The notes beneath the pieces are model-generated. The model had not been told where the DNA came from and made no database searches. It was given only the letters and a program-made list of their open reading frames with translations. Below, piece by piece: positions 17,091 through 26,757 of a DNA stretch of 64,000 nucleotides (position 1 is its first letter; each line of letters begins with the position of its first letter). Position numbers and translations under genes: made by a program. Source of the stretch: Amycolatopsis sp. NBC_00345 (GTDB lineage Bacteria > Actinomycetota > Actinomycetes > Mycobacteriales > Pseudonocardiaceae). The stretch covers positions 186,001 to 250,000 of the forward strand of contig NZ_CP107995.1 of assembly GCF_036116635.1 (NCBI RefSeq), given 5' to 3'.

Positions 17091-18209
17091 GTGCTCGTGA
17101 CGAACGTGTCCGTAATGGACGTTGAACACGGTGTGTCCGATCTCGCGAACGTGCTCGTCCGGGACGGTGTGATCCAGGCAGTCGGATCCGATGTGGACGG
17201 TCCGGATCCGTTTGACGGCAAGGGTGGGCTGCTGCTTCCCGGCCTGATCGACTGCCATGTGCACGTCGCGTTCCCTGGCCGGGGAGGACTGCCGCGCAGC
17301 ACCCGGATCCTCGAGGCCGTTCCTGTCCTCAGTGGACTGCTGGCGTGCGGGGTGACGACCGTCCGCGACGCGTGGGGCGCGGACGCCGGGTTCCGGCACG
17401 CGCTGCGCGAGGGCTGGATCACCGGGCCGGACCTGCTCGTCAGCCTGCGGCAGCTGTCGCCGACCGGCGGGCTCGGCGACTGGTGGGACGCCGGCACCGG
17501 GCGCGAGGACGCGATCGCGGACCCGTCGCTGCCGGACAGCGTGTTCGACGGGCCGGACGAGGCGCGCGCGGCGGTGCGGCGCATGGTGCGGGCCGGTGCG
17601 GACTGGATCAAGCTCGGCGCGAGCGGCTCGATGGCTTCGATCCGCGAGGGCCGCAGTGTCGAGCCGACAGACGCGGAGCTGCACGCCGTGGTGGACGAGG
17701 CCCGCCGCTGCGGCCGGGATGTGCTGGCGCACGCGCACACCGCGCGTTCGGCCGCGGCCGCCGCCCGCGCCGGGGCGCGCAGCATCGAGCACGGCGTGTT
17801 CCTCGACGAGGCCGCGGTCACGGCGATGCGCGAGAGCGGCTGCTGGTACGTGCCCACCCTCGTGCCCACCGCCGACGACCCGGACGCGCGCCGCGCGCAC
17901 CGGCGTTCGCTGGACCTCGCGCGGGCGGCGGGCGTCCCGATCGCGGCGGGCTCCGACCTCGCGCCCCGGCCGCATGTCGACTTGACGACCGAGCTGCGCC
18001 TGCTGTCCGAAGCCGGCCTCGGCCCGGCCGGCGCCTTGCGGGCCGCCACGAGCGAAGCGGCTCGCCTGCTGCGTCTCGACGACCGCGGCCGGATCGAACC
18101 GGGCCTGCGCGCGGATCTCTTGCTGCTGCACGGATCGGAGCTGGACGTGACGGATCTCGCGGGCCGCGTCCGCGCCGTCTGGCAGCAGGGACAGCTCGTG
18201 GCAGGCTGA
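17091..18209 (+). CDS. Amidohydrolase-superfamily metal-dependent hydrolase
   Basis: 372 residues from GTG 17091. Metal ligands of the subtype with a bridging carboxylated lysine are visible: His56-Val-His58 (DCHVHV), Lys174 (WIKLG), His214 or His216 (LAHAHT), His234 (SIEHG) and Asp289 (AGSDL). An N-terminal beta-sandwich half closes with the C-terminal strand (GLRADLLLLHGS). The pattern resembles Xaa-Pro dipeptidase/imidazolonepropionase-like members, so substrates could be cyclic amides or dipeptides; the exact one is not readable. It starts right after a 10-bp direct repeat, probably without a leader. Confidence 0.88.
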   Translation: MLVTNVSVMDVEHGVSDLANVLVRDGVIQAVGSDVDGPDPFDGKGGLLLPGLIDCHVHVAFPGRGGLPRSTRILEAVPVLSGLLACGVTTVRDAWGADAGFRHALREGWITGPDLLVSLRQLSPTGGLGDWWDAGTGREDAIADPSLPDSVFDGPDEARAAVRRMVRAGADWIKLGASGSMASIREGRSVEPTDAELHAVVDEARRCGRDVLAHAHTARSAAAAARAGARSIEHGVFLDEAAVTAMRESGCWYVPTLVPTADDPDARRAHRRSLDLARAAGVPIAAGSDLAPRPHVDLTTELRLLSEAGLGPAGALRAATSEAARLLRLDDRGRIEPGLRADLLLLHGSELDVTDLAGRVRAVWQQGQLVAG

Positions 18210-18221
18210 CTGTGCCGTTTG

Positions 18222-18311
18222 TTCCCAATCCGGCCACAGTCACGGCGGGATCGGCCGCGCACAGGCCGTCACCATCTGCCCGTGCCCGCCTACTTTTGGC
18301 CGGATTGGGAA
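18222..18311. repeat. 15-bp perfect inverted repeat spanning 90 bases
   Basis: TTCCCAATCCGGCCA (18222-18236) is repeated exactly in inverse orientation at 18297-18311. The 60 bases between contain no gene. It fills the gap between the amidohydrolase and the DUF4037 gene. It could be a pair of operator half-sites or a small mobile-element remnant; no target-site duplication is evident. Confidence 0.6.
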
Positions 18312-18352
18312 TCCGGTCGTGGTGTGGCAGCTGGATCGGCAGAATCGTCATT

Positions 18353-19399
18353 GTGGACTTCGTACCCGGGCTCGAACTCTCGCGACGCTTCTACGACGAG
18401 GCCGTCCGGCCGGTGCTGGACCGGCATCGGCCCGGCCTGGTGCACACGGCGGCGCTGATCGGGCCCGGTTCGGAGGTGCTCGGCTTCGACAGCGCCCGGT
18501 CTGCCGACCACGACTGGGGACCGCGGCTGCTGCTGTTCCCGCAGGAGCCCGAACCGGCGCTCGACGAGCTGCTGGCCCGCGAGCTGCCGCGCGAATTCCT
18601 GGGCTACTCCACGCACTTCGCGGACAACGAGGGTGATCCGACCCGGCGGATGGCGCCCGTCGACGGCCCGTTCCGCCACGGCGTCGGCGTCACCGGCCTG
18701 AGCGGCTGGCTGTCCGGGCGCCTCGGCTTCGACCCGCTGCACGGCGTCACCCGCGCCGACTGGCTGGCCACGCCCACGCAGGCGCTCGCGGAGGTCACCG
18801 GCGGCGCCGTCTTCCACGACGGCCTCGCGCGGCTCGGCCCCGCGCGCCGCCTGCTGGACTGGTACCCCGACGACGTCTGGCGTGAGGTGCTTTCCGGGCA
18901 GTGGCTGCGGATCGCCCAGGAGGAGGCGTTTGTCGGCCGTTGTGGCGAGGCCGGCGACGAGCTGGGCTCGGCCGTGGTGGCCGCCCGGCTCGTGCGCGAC
19001 CTCATGCGGCTGTGCCTGCTGATGGCCCGGCGGTACCCGCCGTACAGCAAGTGGCTGGGCAGCGCGTTCGCCCGTCTTCCGGGCGCGCGTGAGCTGACGC
19101 CCGCGCTCACCGGCGCGTTGGCCGCGACGACGTGGCCCGAGCGGGAGAGGTTCCTGGTCATTGCGTACGAAATCGTTGCGGCGCAACACAATGAGCTGGG
19201 TCTGACGAAGCCGCTAGACCCGCGGGTGCGGGGGTTCCACAGCCGCCCGTTCCGGGTGCTGGGCGCCGGCCGGTTCGCCGATGCGCTCGCGCCGGGGAGC
19301 GTCGGCGCGGTGGACCAGTGGGTGGACAGCACGGACGTGCTGGGCCACCCGGCTCGGACCCGGGCTGTGTCGTCAGCGCTGGCCGCGGACGGGCCGTGA
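18353..19399 (+). CDS. DUF4037 protein (nucleotidyltransferase-like)
   Basis: 348 residues from GTG 18353, starting MDFVPGLELSRRFYDEAVRPVL, the DUF4037 family opening. The segment LIGPGSEVLGFDSARSADHD reads as a GS...D.D nucleotidyltransferase core, so a catalytic NTase fold is likely. A DUF4037 helical half follows (RLLDWYPDDVWREVLSGQWLRI). Substrate unknown. It follows the 15-bp inverted repeat and is followed in the same direction by a YoaK-family gene. Confidence 0.82.
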   Translation: MDFVPGLELSRRFYDEAVRPVLDRHRPGLVHTAALIGPGSEVLGFDSARSADHDWGPRLLLFPQEPEPALDELLARELPREFLGYSTHFADNEGDPTRRMAPVDGPFRHGVGVTGLSGWLSGRLGFDPLHGVTRADWLATPTQALAEVTGGAVFHDGLARLGPARRLLDWYPDDVWREVLSGQWLRIAQEEAFVGRCGEAGDELGSAVVAARLVRDLMRLCLLMARRYPPYSKWLGSAFARLPGARELTPALTGALAATTWPERERFLVIAYEIVAAQHNELGLTKPLDPRVRGFHSRPFRVLGAGRFADALAPGSVGAVDQWVDSTDVLGHPARTRAVSSALAADGP

Positions 19400-19445
19400 G
19401 CAAGTTCGCCGGGTGGTGCGCGGCAGTTGGTGCTGTACTGCTGAG

Positions 19446-20126
19446 GTGACTGCTTCGAAGCCGCCCCCGCCGCGGGATCTCGTCTGGCTGCTGCTGGCGC
19501 TGACGTTTGTCACCGGGGTCGTCGACGCGGTGAGTTTTCTCGGGCTGGGGCGGGTGTTCGTCGCGAACATGACCGGCAACGTCGTCTTCCTGGGGTTCGC
19601 CGCGGCGGGGGAGGCGTCGCTGTCGGTGGTCGCTTCGGTGACCGCGGTGCTGGCGTTCCTGCTCGGCGCGCTGGCCGGTGGCCGGCTCATCAACCGCACG
19701 GGGGACCGCGGGCACCGCCTGCTGCGGCACTCGACCACGGTGCAGGTCGCGCTGGTGGTCGTGGCCGTGGTCCTCGCGGCGACCGTCGGCGCGAGCGGGC
19801 GGCTGGGCAGCGAGCTGCTGATCGTCGTGCTCGGCCTCGCGATGGGCGTGCAGAACGCCGCCGTGCGCCGCATCGACATCCCGGACCTGACGACCACCGT
19901 GCTCACCCGGACCCTCACCGGTTTCGCCGCCGACTCGAAGGCCGCGGGCGGCAAGGGGGGCCGTCCGGCGCGGCAGCTGGCGGCCGTCGCGGCCATGCTG
20001 GTCGGGGCCTTCGTGGGCGGCCTGCTGCAACTGCACGTCTCGATGTGGGTGGCGTTGCTGCCGGCGCTCGTCGTGCTGCTGGGCGTGCTCGGGATTTTGG
20101 TGGCACACCGGGAAAAGACCGCTTAG
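19446..20126 (+). CDS. YoaK/DUF1275 family membrane protein
   Basis: 226 residues from GTG 19446. Six hydrophobic segments: LLLALTFVTGVVDAVSFLGL, VASVTAVLAFLLGALAGG, VALVVVAVVLAATVG and later ones. The GRVFVANMTGNVVFLG motif is characteristic of DUF1275 (YoaK, a relative of transporters). Function unknown. Its stop overlaps the stop of the convergent methyltransferase gene (20123-20126). Confidence 0.88.
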   Translation: MTASKPPPPRDLVWLLLALTFVTGVVDAVSFLGLGRVFVANMTGNVVFLGFAAAGEASLSVVASVTAVLAFLLGALAGGRLINRTGDRGHRLLRHSTTVQVALVVVAVVLAATVGASGRLGSELLIVVLGLAMGVQNAAVRRIDIPDLTTTVLTRTLTGFAADSKAAGGKGGRPARQLAAVAAMLVGAFVGGLLQLHVSMWVALLPALVVLLGVLGILVAHREKTA

Positions 20127-20842
20127 GGACGCGCGGCCGTCAGCACCGCGAAGGTCGGGCTTTCGCGCAGGGGACGCCAGAAGCCCTCGTCGCCGGGAGG
20201 GGTCACGACGGGCTGGCGGCGGACGGTGGTCAGCCCCGTCCGGGCCAGCGCCGCCTCCACCACGCCCGGCGGCCAGAAGAACGACTCGAACTCGAACGGC
20301 GGCTCGGTTCCCACGTGGACGGTCGTGCGCGTGCGGCCGTCGACGACGTCGTGCCGGGTCACGGTCAGGCCGTAGCGCGCGTAGTCCGCGAGGACGGCCC
20401 AGTCGGCTTCCGGGTTGGGGTGCAGGAGGACCAGCCGTCCGCCCGGGCGGACGTTCGCCGCGAGGCCGGCCAGCATGGTGTCCAGCGCGGCGGGACCCGG
20501 CGCGTAACCGACCAGCCAGACGGCGGTGACCACGTCGAACGCGCCGATCACCGGCAGCTTCAGCGCGTCGTGCACCTCGTACGAGATGCCCAGCGGATCG
20601 CGCTCCTCCTGGCGCTGGGCGTACCCGACCATCGCGCGCGCCGCGTCCACGCCGAAGACCCGAGACGCGCCGGCGGAGCGGAAAAGCCGGGGGTAGAAGC
20701 CTGTGCCACTGCCCACGTCCAGCACCGAGCGGCGGGACAGGTCCCCGGCGGCGGCCAGCACCGTGGCCGCTTCCGCGAGCCCGATGGGGATCCGCTTGAC
20801 CTCTTCGTAGCGCGCGTTGAGCACTTCGTACTGGTCGGTCAC
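20123..20842 (-). CDS. Class I SAM-dependent methyltransferase
   Basis: 239 residues from GTG 20842, which has a GAGGAG site; an in-frame extension to 20890 is less likely. Motif I VLDVGSGTGFYPRLF binds SAM, motif II VFGVDAARAMVG, and the later motifs DVVTAVWLVGYAP and GGRLVLLHPNPEAD follow in order. Substrate not identifiable; the N-terminal YEVLNARYEEVKRIP resembles small-molecule methyltransferases. It lies downstream of gluD on the same strand but is separated by a terminator. Confidence 0.88.
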   Translation of the reverse strand: MTDQYEVLNARYEEVKRIPIGLAEAATVLAAAGDLSRRSVLDVGSGTGFYPRLFRSAGASRVFGVDAARAMVGYAQRQEERDPLGISYEVHDALKLPVIGAFDVVTAVWLVGYAPGPAALDTMLAGLAANVRPGGRLVLLHPNPEADWAVLADYARYGLTVTRHDVVDGRTRTTVHVGTEPPFEFESFFWPPGVVEAALARTGLTTVRRQPVVTPPGDEGFWRPLRESPTFAVLTAARP

Positions 20843-20920
20843 GGCAGCTCCTCGCGGCTCGGGATCCGCGCCGACGACGCTAGCCATCACCGCCCGGGCG
20901 CGACAGTGCCGAGACGGAAG

Positions 20921-20951
20921 AAGCCCCCGGTGGACGAACCACCGGGGGCTT
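20921..20951. terminator. Terminator after gluABCD
   Basis: Perfect 13-bp arms AAGCCCCCGGTGG (20921-20933) and CCACCGGGGGCTT (20939-20951) with a five-base loop. It lies 20 bases after the gluD stop and before the methyltransferase gene. Confidence 0.88.
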
Positions 20952-20971
20952 TTCGGGAACGGGGAGCGGAC

Positions 20972-21874
20972 TCAGCTCGAGCCGCCGAGGCCCCCGCCGA
21001 AGGCCTGGCCGCCCGCGGCGTTGCCGAGCACGATCTGCTCGGCCTTCCGGTCCGTGGGTTCGATGTGCTTCTTGCTCCGCCGGTTGCGCCGCTCCAGGTA
21101 CGTCGCGAGCGCGGTCAGCAGCAGGCACATCACGATGTAGATCGCGGCCGCCACGATGGTCGACGGCACGATCGGCCGGGCGAACGCCCCCTGCGAGCCG
21201 ATGTAACGCGCGTAGTAGAGCAGCTCCGGGTAGGTCACCAGGAAGCCCAGCGCGGTGTCCTTCAGCAGCACCACCAGCTGGCTGATGATCGTCGGCAGCA
21301 TCGCGCGGATCGCCTGCGGCAGCAGGACCGTGAACATCACCTGGGTCTTGCGCATGCCCAGCGCGTACGCGGCTTCGGCCTGCCCCTTCGGGAGCGAGTT
21401 GACGCCCGCGCGGAAGACCTCCGCGAGCACCGAGCCGTTGTACAGGGTCAGGCCGAGCACCACGGCGAACAGCGGCGAGGTGTCGAAGCCGAGCGTCGGC
21501 AGGCCGTAGTAGAACAGGAACATCAGGATCAGCAGCGGGATCGCGCGGAAGAACTCGACGATCGCCGTGGAGATGCCGCGGATCCAGCCGTGGTCGGACA
21601 GCCGCCCGGCCGCGAAGACCGCGCCGAAGATCAGCGCGAACACCGCGCCCAGTGCGAACGCCTTGAGGGTCGCCACCACCGCGCTCGCCAGGTCCGACTG
21701 GACCTGCGCGTACTGCAGCCACTCCCACTTCTGGGCGGTGAACTGCCCGCTGTCGTAGAAGCTGTAAACGACGAACGCGATCAGCGCCAGCACCACGACG
21801 ATGCCGATCACCGCGTACAGCCGGTGCCGGATCCGCGACTTCGGCCCGGGGACGTCGAACAGGACGTTGTTCAT
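20972..21874 (-). CDS. gluD: Glutamate ABC transporter permease GluD
   Basis: 300 residues from ATG 21874, which overlaps the gluC stop (ATGA). Inner-membrane permease of a polar amino-acid importer. Several transmembrane helices (LYAVIGIVVVLALIAFVVYS near the N-terminus) and the EAA loop (EAAYALGMRKTQVMFTVLLPQAIR) that docks with the ATPase GluA. The C-terminal ~40 residues (QIVLGNAAGGQAFGGGLGGSS) form a Gly-rich tail beyond the usual end. Confidence 0.93.
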   Translation of the reverse strand: MNNVLFDVPGPKSRIRHRLYAVIGIVVVLALIAFVVYSFYDSGQFTAQKWEWLQYAQVQSDLASAVVATLKAFALGAVFALIFGAVFAAGRLSDHGWIRGISTAIVEFFRAIPLLILMFLFYYGLPTLGFDTSPLFAVVLGLTLYNGSVLAEVFRAGVNSLPKGQAEAAYALGMRKTQVMFTVLLPQAIRAMLPTIISQLVVLLKDTALGFLVTYPELLYYARYIGSQGAFARPIVPSTIVAAAIYIVMCLLLTALATYLERRNRRSKKHIEPTDRKAEQIVLGNAAGGQAFGGGLGGSS

Positions 21875-22518
21875 CGGGCCACGCTCCAGCGCTTCTCGAG
21901 ACTGCGCTGCACGAACGACAGTACGGAGACCAGGATGATGAAGCCGAGCGCCACCCACAGCAGGGCGACCATCTGGTTGTCACCGCGCTCGGAGATGTAA
22001 CTCCGGATCGCACCGGCCTCGGACACCGAGAACCCGCCGGCGATCGTGCTGTTCTTCAGCAGCGCGATCAGCGTGCTGATCATCGGCGGCACCACCGATC
22101 GCAAGGCCTGCGGCAGCACCACCTGGCCGAGGATCTGGCCGAAGTTGAGGCCGAGCGCGCGGCCCGCCTCGGCTTGGCCGACCGGCACCGTGTTGATGCC
22201 CGAGCGCACGACCTCGCAGATGAACGCCGAGGTGTACACCGTAAGCGAGACCACGGCCGCCGTGAAGTAGCTGACCTTGACGATGTTCAGCAGCGGGTAG
22301 GCGAAGACGAAGAAGGCGAACACCAGGGTCAGCGGTGTGTTGCGGACGATCGTCACGTACGTCGTGCCGATCGCGCGGAACACCGGGACCGGGCTCACCC
22401 GCAGCATCGCCAGGATCGTGCCGAAGACCAGGCTGCCGACCGCGGCGATCGCGAACAACTCGATCGTGGTGAGGAAGAACGGACCGAACAGGTCCAGATT
22501 GTTGAGCAGGACGTCCAT
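21871..22518 (-). CDS. gluC: Glutamate ABC transporter permease GluC
   Basis: 215 residues from ATG 22518. Second membrane permease, forming a heterodimer with GluD. EAA-type loop (EAGRALGLNFGQILGQVVLPQALR), five or so membrane helices. It follows gluB after a hairpin, which likely makes permease expression lower than that of the binding protein. Confidence 0.93.
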   Translation of the reverse strand: MDVLLNNLDLFGPFFLTTIELFAIAAVGSLVFGTILAMLRVSPVPVFRAIGTTYVTIVRNTPLTLVFAFFVFAYPLLNIVKVSYFTAAVVSLTVYTSAFICEVVRSGINTVPVGQAEAGRALGLNFGQILGQVVLPQALRSVVPPMISTLIALLKNSTIAGGFSVSEAGAIRSYISERGDNQMVALLWVALGFIILVSVLSFVQRSLEKRWSVAR

Positions 22519-22556
22519 GGGCCCTTCCCCGCGTCCGTGGGCTGGTGGTGGATGTC

Positions 22557-22597
22557 AAGCGGCCGGTGGCCGGGAGATCCCCGTCCACCGGCCGCTT
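22557..22597 (-). terminator. Attenuating hairpin between gluB and gluC
   Basis: Perfect 13-bp arms AAGCGGCCGGTGG (22557-22569) and CCACCGGCCGCTT (22585-22597), 15-base loop, lying just after the gluB stop. This is a usual place for partial termination in binding-protein operons. Confidence 0.75.
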
Positions 22598-22603
22598 ACC
22601 GGG

Positions 22604-23515
22604 TCAGTACTTGACGATCGTCGGCTTGGTCGCGGTCGAGCCGGACTTGCCGAGGGTGGCGTCGTAGATCTTCTGCCAGGTGCCGTCGTCCAGGCTGGCC
22701 TGCAGCAGGTCGTCGATCTTGTCCCGCAGCACCTTGTCGTCCTTGTTCAGGCCGATGCCGTAGGGCTCCTTCGAGAACGGCTCGCCGACGACCTTCAGGG
22801 TCTTGTCCTGGGCGGCGTAGCCCTTGAGGATCGCGTCGTCGGTGGTGACGGCATCGACGTCCTTGGTCCCCAGCTTGTCGATGCACTGCGAGTACTTCTG
22901 GAACTCGACGATGTTGCCCGGCTCGGTCAGGCCCTGGTCGCGGACCCGCTGGATCGGGGTCGACCCGGTGACCGAGCAGACCTTCTTGCCCTTGAGCGTC
23001 TGCGGGCCGGTGATCGAGTTGTCGTCGGCGCGGACCAGCAGGCCCTGGCCGGCCTGGAAGTACGGGCCGGCGAAGGAGACCAGCGCCTTGCGCTTGTCGG
23101 TGATCGTGTAGGTGCCGACGTAGAGGTCGACTTGCCCGTTGGAGATCGCCTGTTCACGCGCGGCCGAGTCGACCGTCGTGTACTTGATCTTGTCCTCGCT
23201 GAAGCCGAGGCCCGCGGACACCATCCGGGCGATCTCGATGTCGAAGCCGCTGAACTTGCCCGTGGTCGGGTCCTTGAAGCCGAGGCCCGGCTGGTCGTCC
23301 TTGACCCCGATGGTGATGCTGCCCGCGGACTTGATCTTGGTGAACACCGGGGAGCCGGCCAGGTCGACGTTCTGCGCGACGGTGTAGGTCGGCAGGGCGG
23401 CCGTGTTCGCGCCGCTGGCGTCGCCGCCGGGGCTCGTCGGGGTGCCCTCCTTGCCGCAGGCCGTGAGCAGCAGGCTGCCGGCGAGCAGGCCTGCCGCGAG
23501 GGTGCGGATCCTCAT
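22604..23515 (-). CDS. gluB: Glutamate-binding lipoprotein GluB
   Basis: 303 residues from ATG 23515. Signal peptide with lipobox LLTAC, so it is a lipid-anchored solute-binding protein. Family 3 binding-protein marks: GSITIGVKDDQPGLGFKD, GFDIEIARMV, DLYVGTYTITDKRKALVSFAGPY, and DDAILKGYAAQ. It binds extracellular glutamate or related amino acids and hands them to GluCD. A Ser/Gly-rich linker follows the lipobox. Confidence 0.95.
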   Translation of the reverse strand: MRIRTLAAGLLAGSLLLTACGKEGTPTSPGGDASGANTAALPTYTVAQNVDLAGSPVFTKIKSAGSITIGVKDDQPGLGFKDPTTGKFSGFDIEIARMVSAGLGFSEDKIKYTTVDSAAREQAISNGQVDLYVGTYTITDKRKALVSFAGPYFQAGQGLLVRADDNSITGPQTLKGKKVCSVTGSTPIQRVRDQGLTEPGNIVEFQKYSQCIDKLGTKDVDAVTTDDAILKGYAAQDKTLKVVGEPFSKEPYGIGLNKDDKVLRDKIDDLLQASLDDGTWQKIYDATLGKSGSTATKPTIVKY

Positions 23516-23601
23516 CTGAGTGTCTCCTGTATCTGTCGTCGGCACGGCTGTGCTGCCGCTCCGGGGCGGGCGCCGGTGAAGGCGCCGGTGGGGTCGGTCG
23601 G

Positions 23602-24354
<753 letters not shown>

Positions 24355-24672
24355 CTGGCCTCCAGAGCTCGTCTACCTGCTGCTGCGGGACGCCGGTCCC
24401 ACGTTGATGGCGGAAACCTACCCTCGTCGCCCCCTTTGTAAAGGCCGCTTGAGCAATACTTAGGGTTTCAAGTAGGTATCGACTCGCCGCCGTGCTCAAC
24501 GGGGTCCGGGTCGGTCTTGTGCTGCTCAGCCTAGCCAAACGGGACGCGATCGCCCGTCGCTGAGGGCACCGGCGTGTCACCGAGGGTAGTTCGCGGTGCC
24601 CTTTCGGGCTCGGGTGCGGTGGCCCCCTAGAGTTCCCCGCTACCGTGGGCTGGATCACCGGGGAGGCGAGCG
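24355..24672. other. Intergenic region between divergent gluA and response regulator
   Basis: About 320 bases without a gene. It must carry promoters in both directions. I found no confident -35/-10 pair, operator or hairpin. The part near 24430-24480 is distinctly AT-richer than its surroundings and is the likely promoter zone. Confidence 0.6.
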
Positions 24673-25338
24673 GTGCGGGTGCTGCTGGTGGAGGACGACG
24701 ACCGGGTCGCGGGCGCCCTCGTGCCCGCGCTGACCCGGCGCGGGCTGGCGATGCAACGCCTGGCGTCCGGTGCCGGGGTGCTCGACCGGGTGCACGAGGT
24801 GGACGTCGTGCTGCTCGACCTGGGGCTGCCCGACATCGACGGCGTCGTGCTGTGCCGCCAGATCCGCGCGGTCAGCGACGTCGCGGTGATCGTGGTGTCG
24901 GCCCGCGGCGAGGTGGACGACCGGGTGCAGGGCCTGCGCGCCGGTGCCGATGACTACCTGGTGAAGCCCTACGACGTCGAGGAGCTGCTGGCGCGCGTGG
25001 AGGCCGTGCGGCGCCGCCGCGGCGAGCGGGCCGGCGTGCCCGAGCCGGTGATCGAGGTCGGCGACGTGCGGATCGACCTGGCGCGGCACGAGGTGCTCGT
25101 GGACGGCCAGTCGATCGCCCTGTCCCGCAAGGAGTTCCAGGTGCTCGCCCTGGTGGCGGGCGCACGCGGCACGGTGTGCTCGCGAGAGCACGTGCTCACC
25201 GAGGTGTGGGGCCACCGGGGCGCGGCGGAGAGCCGTTCACTCGACGTCCACGTCGCCACGCTGCGCACGAAGCTGGGCCGCCCGGCGCTGATCGAGACCG
25301 TCCGCGGCGTCGGCTACCGCCTCGGCGGGCGGGGCTGA
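24673..25338 (+). CDS. OmpR/PhoB-type response regulator
   Basis: 221 residues from GTG 24673 (GGGGAGG upstream). Receiver domain (about 1-115) with acidic pocket Glu7-Asp8-Asp9, phospho-acceptor Asp49 in VVLLDLGLPD, and Lys in YLVKPYD; C-terminal winged helix (about 130-220) with RKEFQVLALV and ESRSLDVHVATLRTKLG. It is followed four bases later by its kinase. The divergent gluABCD may be a target, an inference from position only. Confidence 0.94.
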   Translation: MRVLLVEDDDRVAGALVPALTRRGLAMQRLASGAGVLDRVHEVDVVLLDLGLPDIDGVVLCRQIRAVSDVAVIVVSARGEVDDRVQGLRAGADDYLVKPYDVEELLARVEAVRRRRGERAGVPEPVIEVGDVRIDLARHEVLVDGQSIALSRKEFQVLALVAGARGTVCSREHVLTEVWGHRGAAESRSLDVHVATLRTKLGRPALIETVRGVGYRLGGRG

Positions 25339-25341
25339 GCT

Positions 25342-26745
25342 GTGCGCGTCCGCCTCCAGGGGATCGTGGTCACGCTCGTCGCGCTGCTCGTGTTCGGCCT
25401 GGGCATCCCGCTCGCGCTGAGCATGGCGGGCAGCGCGCAGCAGGACCTCTTCCTGGACCGGCTGACCGACACCGCGCGGTTCGCTTCGCTCGCGCAGCGC
25501 CCGCTGCTGGACAACCGGCCCGCGCTGCTGGAGCCGGAGCTGCGCCGTTACACCGAGGTGTACGGCGTGCAGGTCGTGGTGGTGAACCAGGACGACGTCG
25601 CCGTGCTCAGCTCGCTCGGCGGCACGGACGCGGAGCGCATCGACTCACGGGCGATCGAGGGCCCGGCGAACGAGGCGCTCGCCGGGCGGCACCCGACGCC
25701 CGGCTCGTTGCTGATGCCGTGGGAGACCGAGCCGCTGGTGCTGGCCGAGCCGATCCTCATCGACGGGGAGGTGCGCGGCGCCGTCGTCACGGAGTCGTCC
25801 ACCGAGCACGTGCGCACGGAGCTGTTGTGGCAGTGGCTGGTGCTAGCAGCGGGCGCGGTGGTCGCGTTCGGGCTGGCGCTGCTGGTCGCCCTGCCGGTGG
25901 TGCGCTGGACGTTGCGTCCGGTGCGGCGGCTCGACGAGGCGACCGGCGCGCTGGTGGCGTCGGTGGTCAGCGGCCGGACGGCGGAGCCGGTGGGGGAGAG
26001 CGGCGGCCCGCCGGAGCTGCGCCAGCTCGGCCGGTCGTTCGACCGGATGGCCGCGAGCGTCTCGGAGGCGCTGGCCGCACAGCGCGCGTTCGTCGCGGAC
26101 GCCTCGCACCAGCTGCGGAACCCGTTGACGGCGTTGAAGATCCGGCTCGGCAACCTCGACGGCCAGGTCGGCGACGAGGCCGCGGCCGCCGACCTCGACG
26201 CCGCCAGGGTCGACGCCGGACGGCTGCACCAGATCCTCGACGAGCTGCTCTCGATGGCCCGCGCGGAGGCCGCCGGCGGCGAGCTGGTGGCCACGGACCT
26301 CGGCGAGGTGGTGGCCGACCGCGTCGCGGACTGGACGGTGGTCGGCGCGGCCCGAGACGTCACCCTGGAGACCTCCGGCGACGCCGCCGGCGTGCGCGTG
26401 CTCGTCCCGCCGCGCGGCTTCGAGGTGATCCTGGACGCGTTGCTGGACAACGCGTTCAAGTTCACCGCCTCCGGCACGTCGGTACTCGTCTCGGCGGAAC
26501 GCGACGGCGACCGCGTCACGCTCGCGGTCCGCGACCACGGCCCCGGCCTGCGCCCGGAGGAGCTGGAACGCGCGATGGACCGCTTCTGGCGCAGCGGCGC
26601 CCACCAGAACGTCCCCGGCTCGGGCCTCGGCCTGGCCATCGTCCGCGAGATCGTCCGCCACTCCGGCGGCGAGCTCCGCCTGGACCTCCCGGACGGCGGC
26701 GGGCTGCGGATCACCATGGACTTCCCGGCGGCCCCGGCCGTCTGA
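25342..26745 (+). CDS. Sensor histidine kinase
   Basis: 467 residues from GTG 25342. N-terminal membrane helix (about 6-28), an extracytoplasmic sensor region, a second helix (about 160-190), HAMP-like linker (RPVRRLDEATGAL), HisKA with phospho-acceptor His256 (DASHQLRNPLTALK), and HATPase (N-box LLDNAFKFT, G1 DHGPGL, G2 GSGLGLAIV). Partner of the preceding response regulator. Ligand unknown; the acidic sensor region offers no obvious fold clue. Confidence 0.94.
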   Translation: MRVRLQGIVVTLVALLVFGLGIPLALSMAGSAQQDLFLDRLTDTARFASLAQRPLLDNRPALLEPELRRYTEVYGVQVVVVNQDDVAVLSSLGGTDAERIDSRAIEGPANEALAGRHPTPGSLLMPWETEPLVLAEPILIDGEVRGAVVTESSTEHVRTELLWQWLVLAAGAVVAFGLALLVALPVVRWTLRPVRRLDEATGALVASVVSGRTAEPVGESGGPPELRQLGRSFDRMAASVSEALAAQRAFVADASHQLRNPLTALKIRLGNLDGQVGDEAAAADLDAARVDAGRLHQILDELLSMARAEAAGGELVATDLGEVVADRVADWTVVGAARDVTLETSGDAAGVRVLVPPRGFEVILDALLDNAFKFTASGTSVLVSAERDGDRVTLAVRDHGPGLRPEELERAMDRFWRSGAHQNVPGSGLGLAIVREIVRHSGGELRLDLPDGGGLRITMDFPAAPAV

Positions 26746-26757
26746 GCCGGCTCCCGT

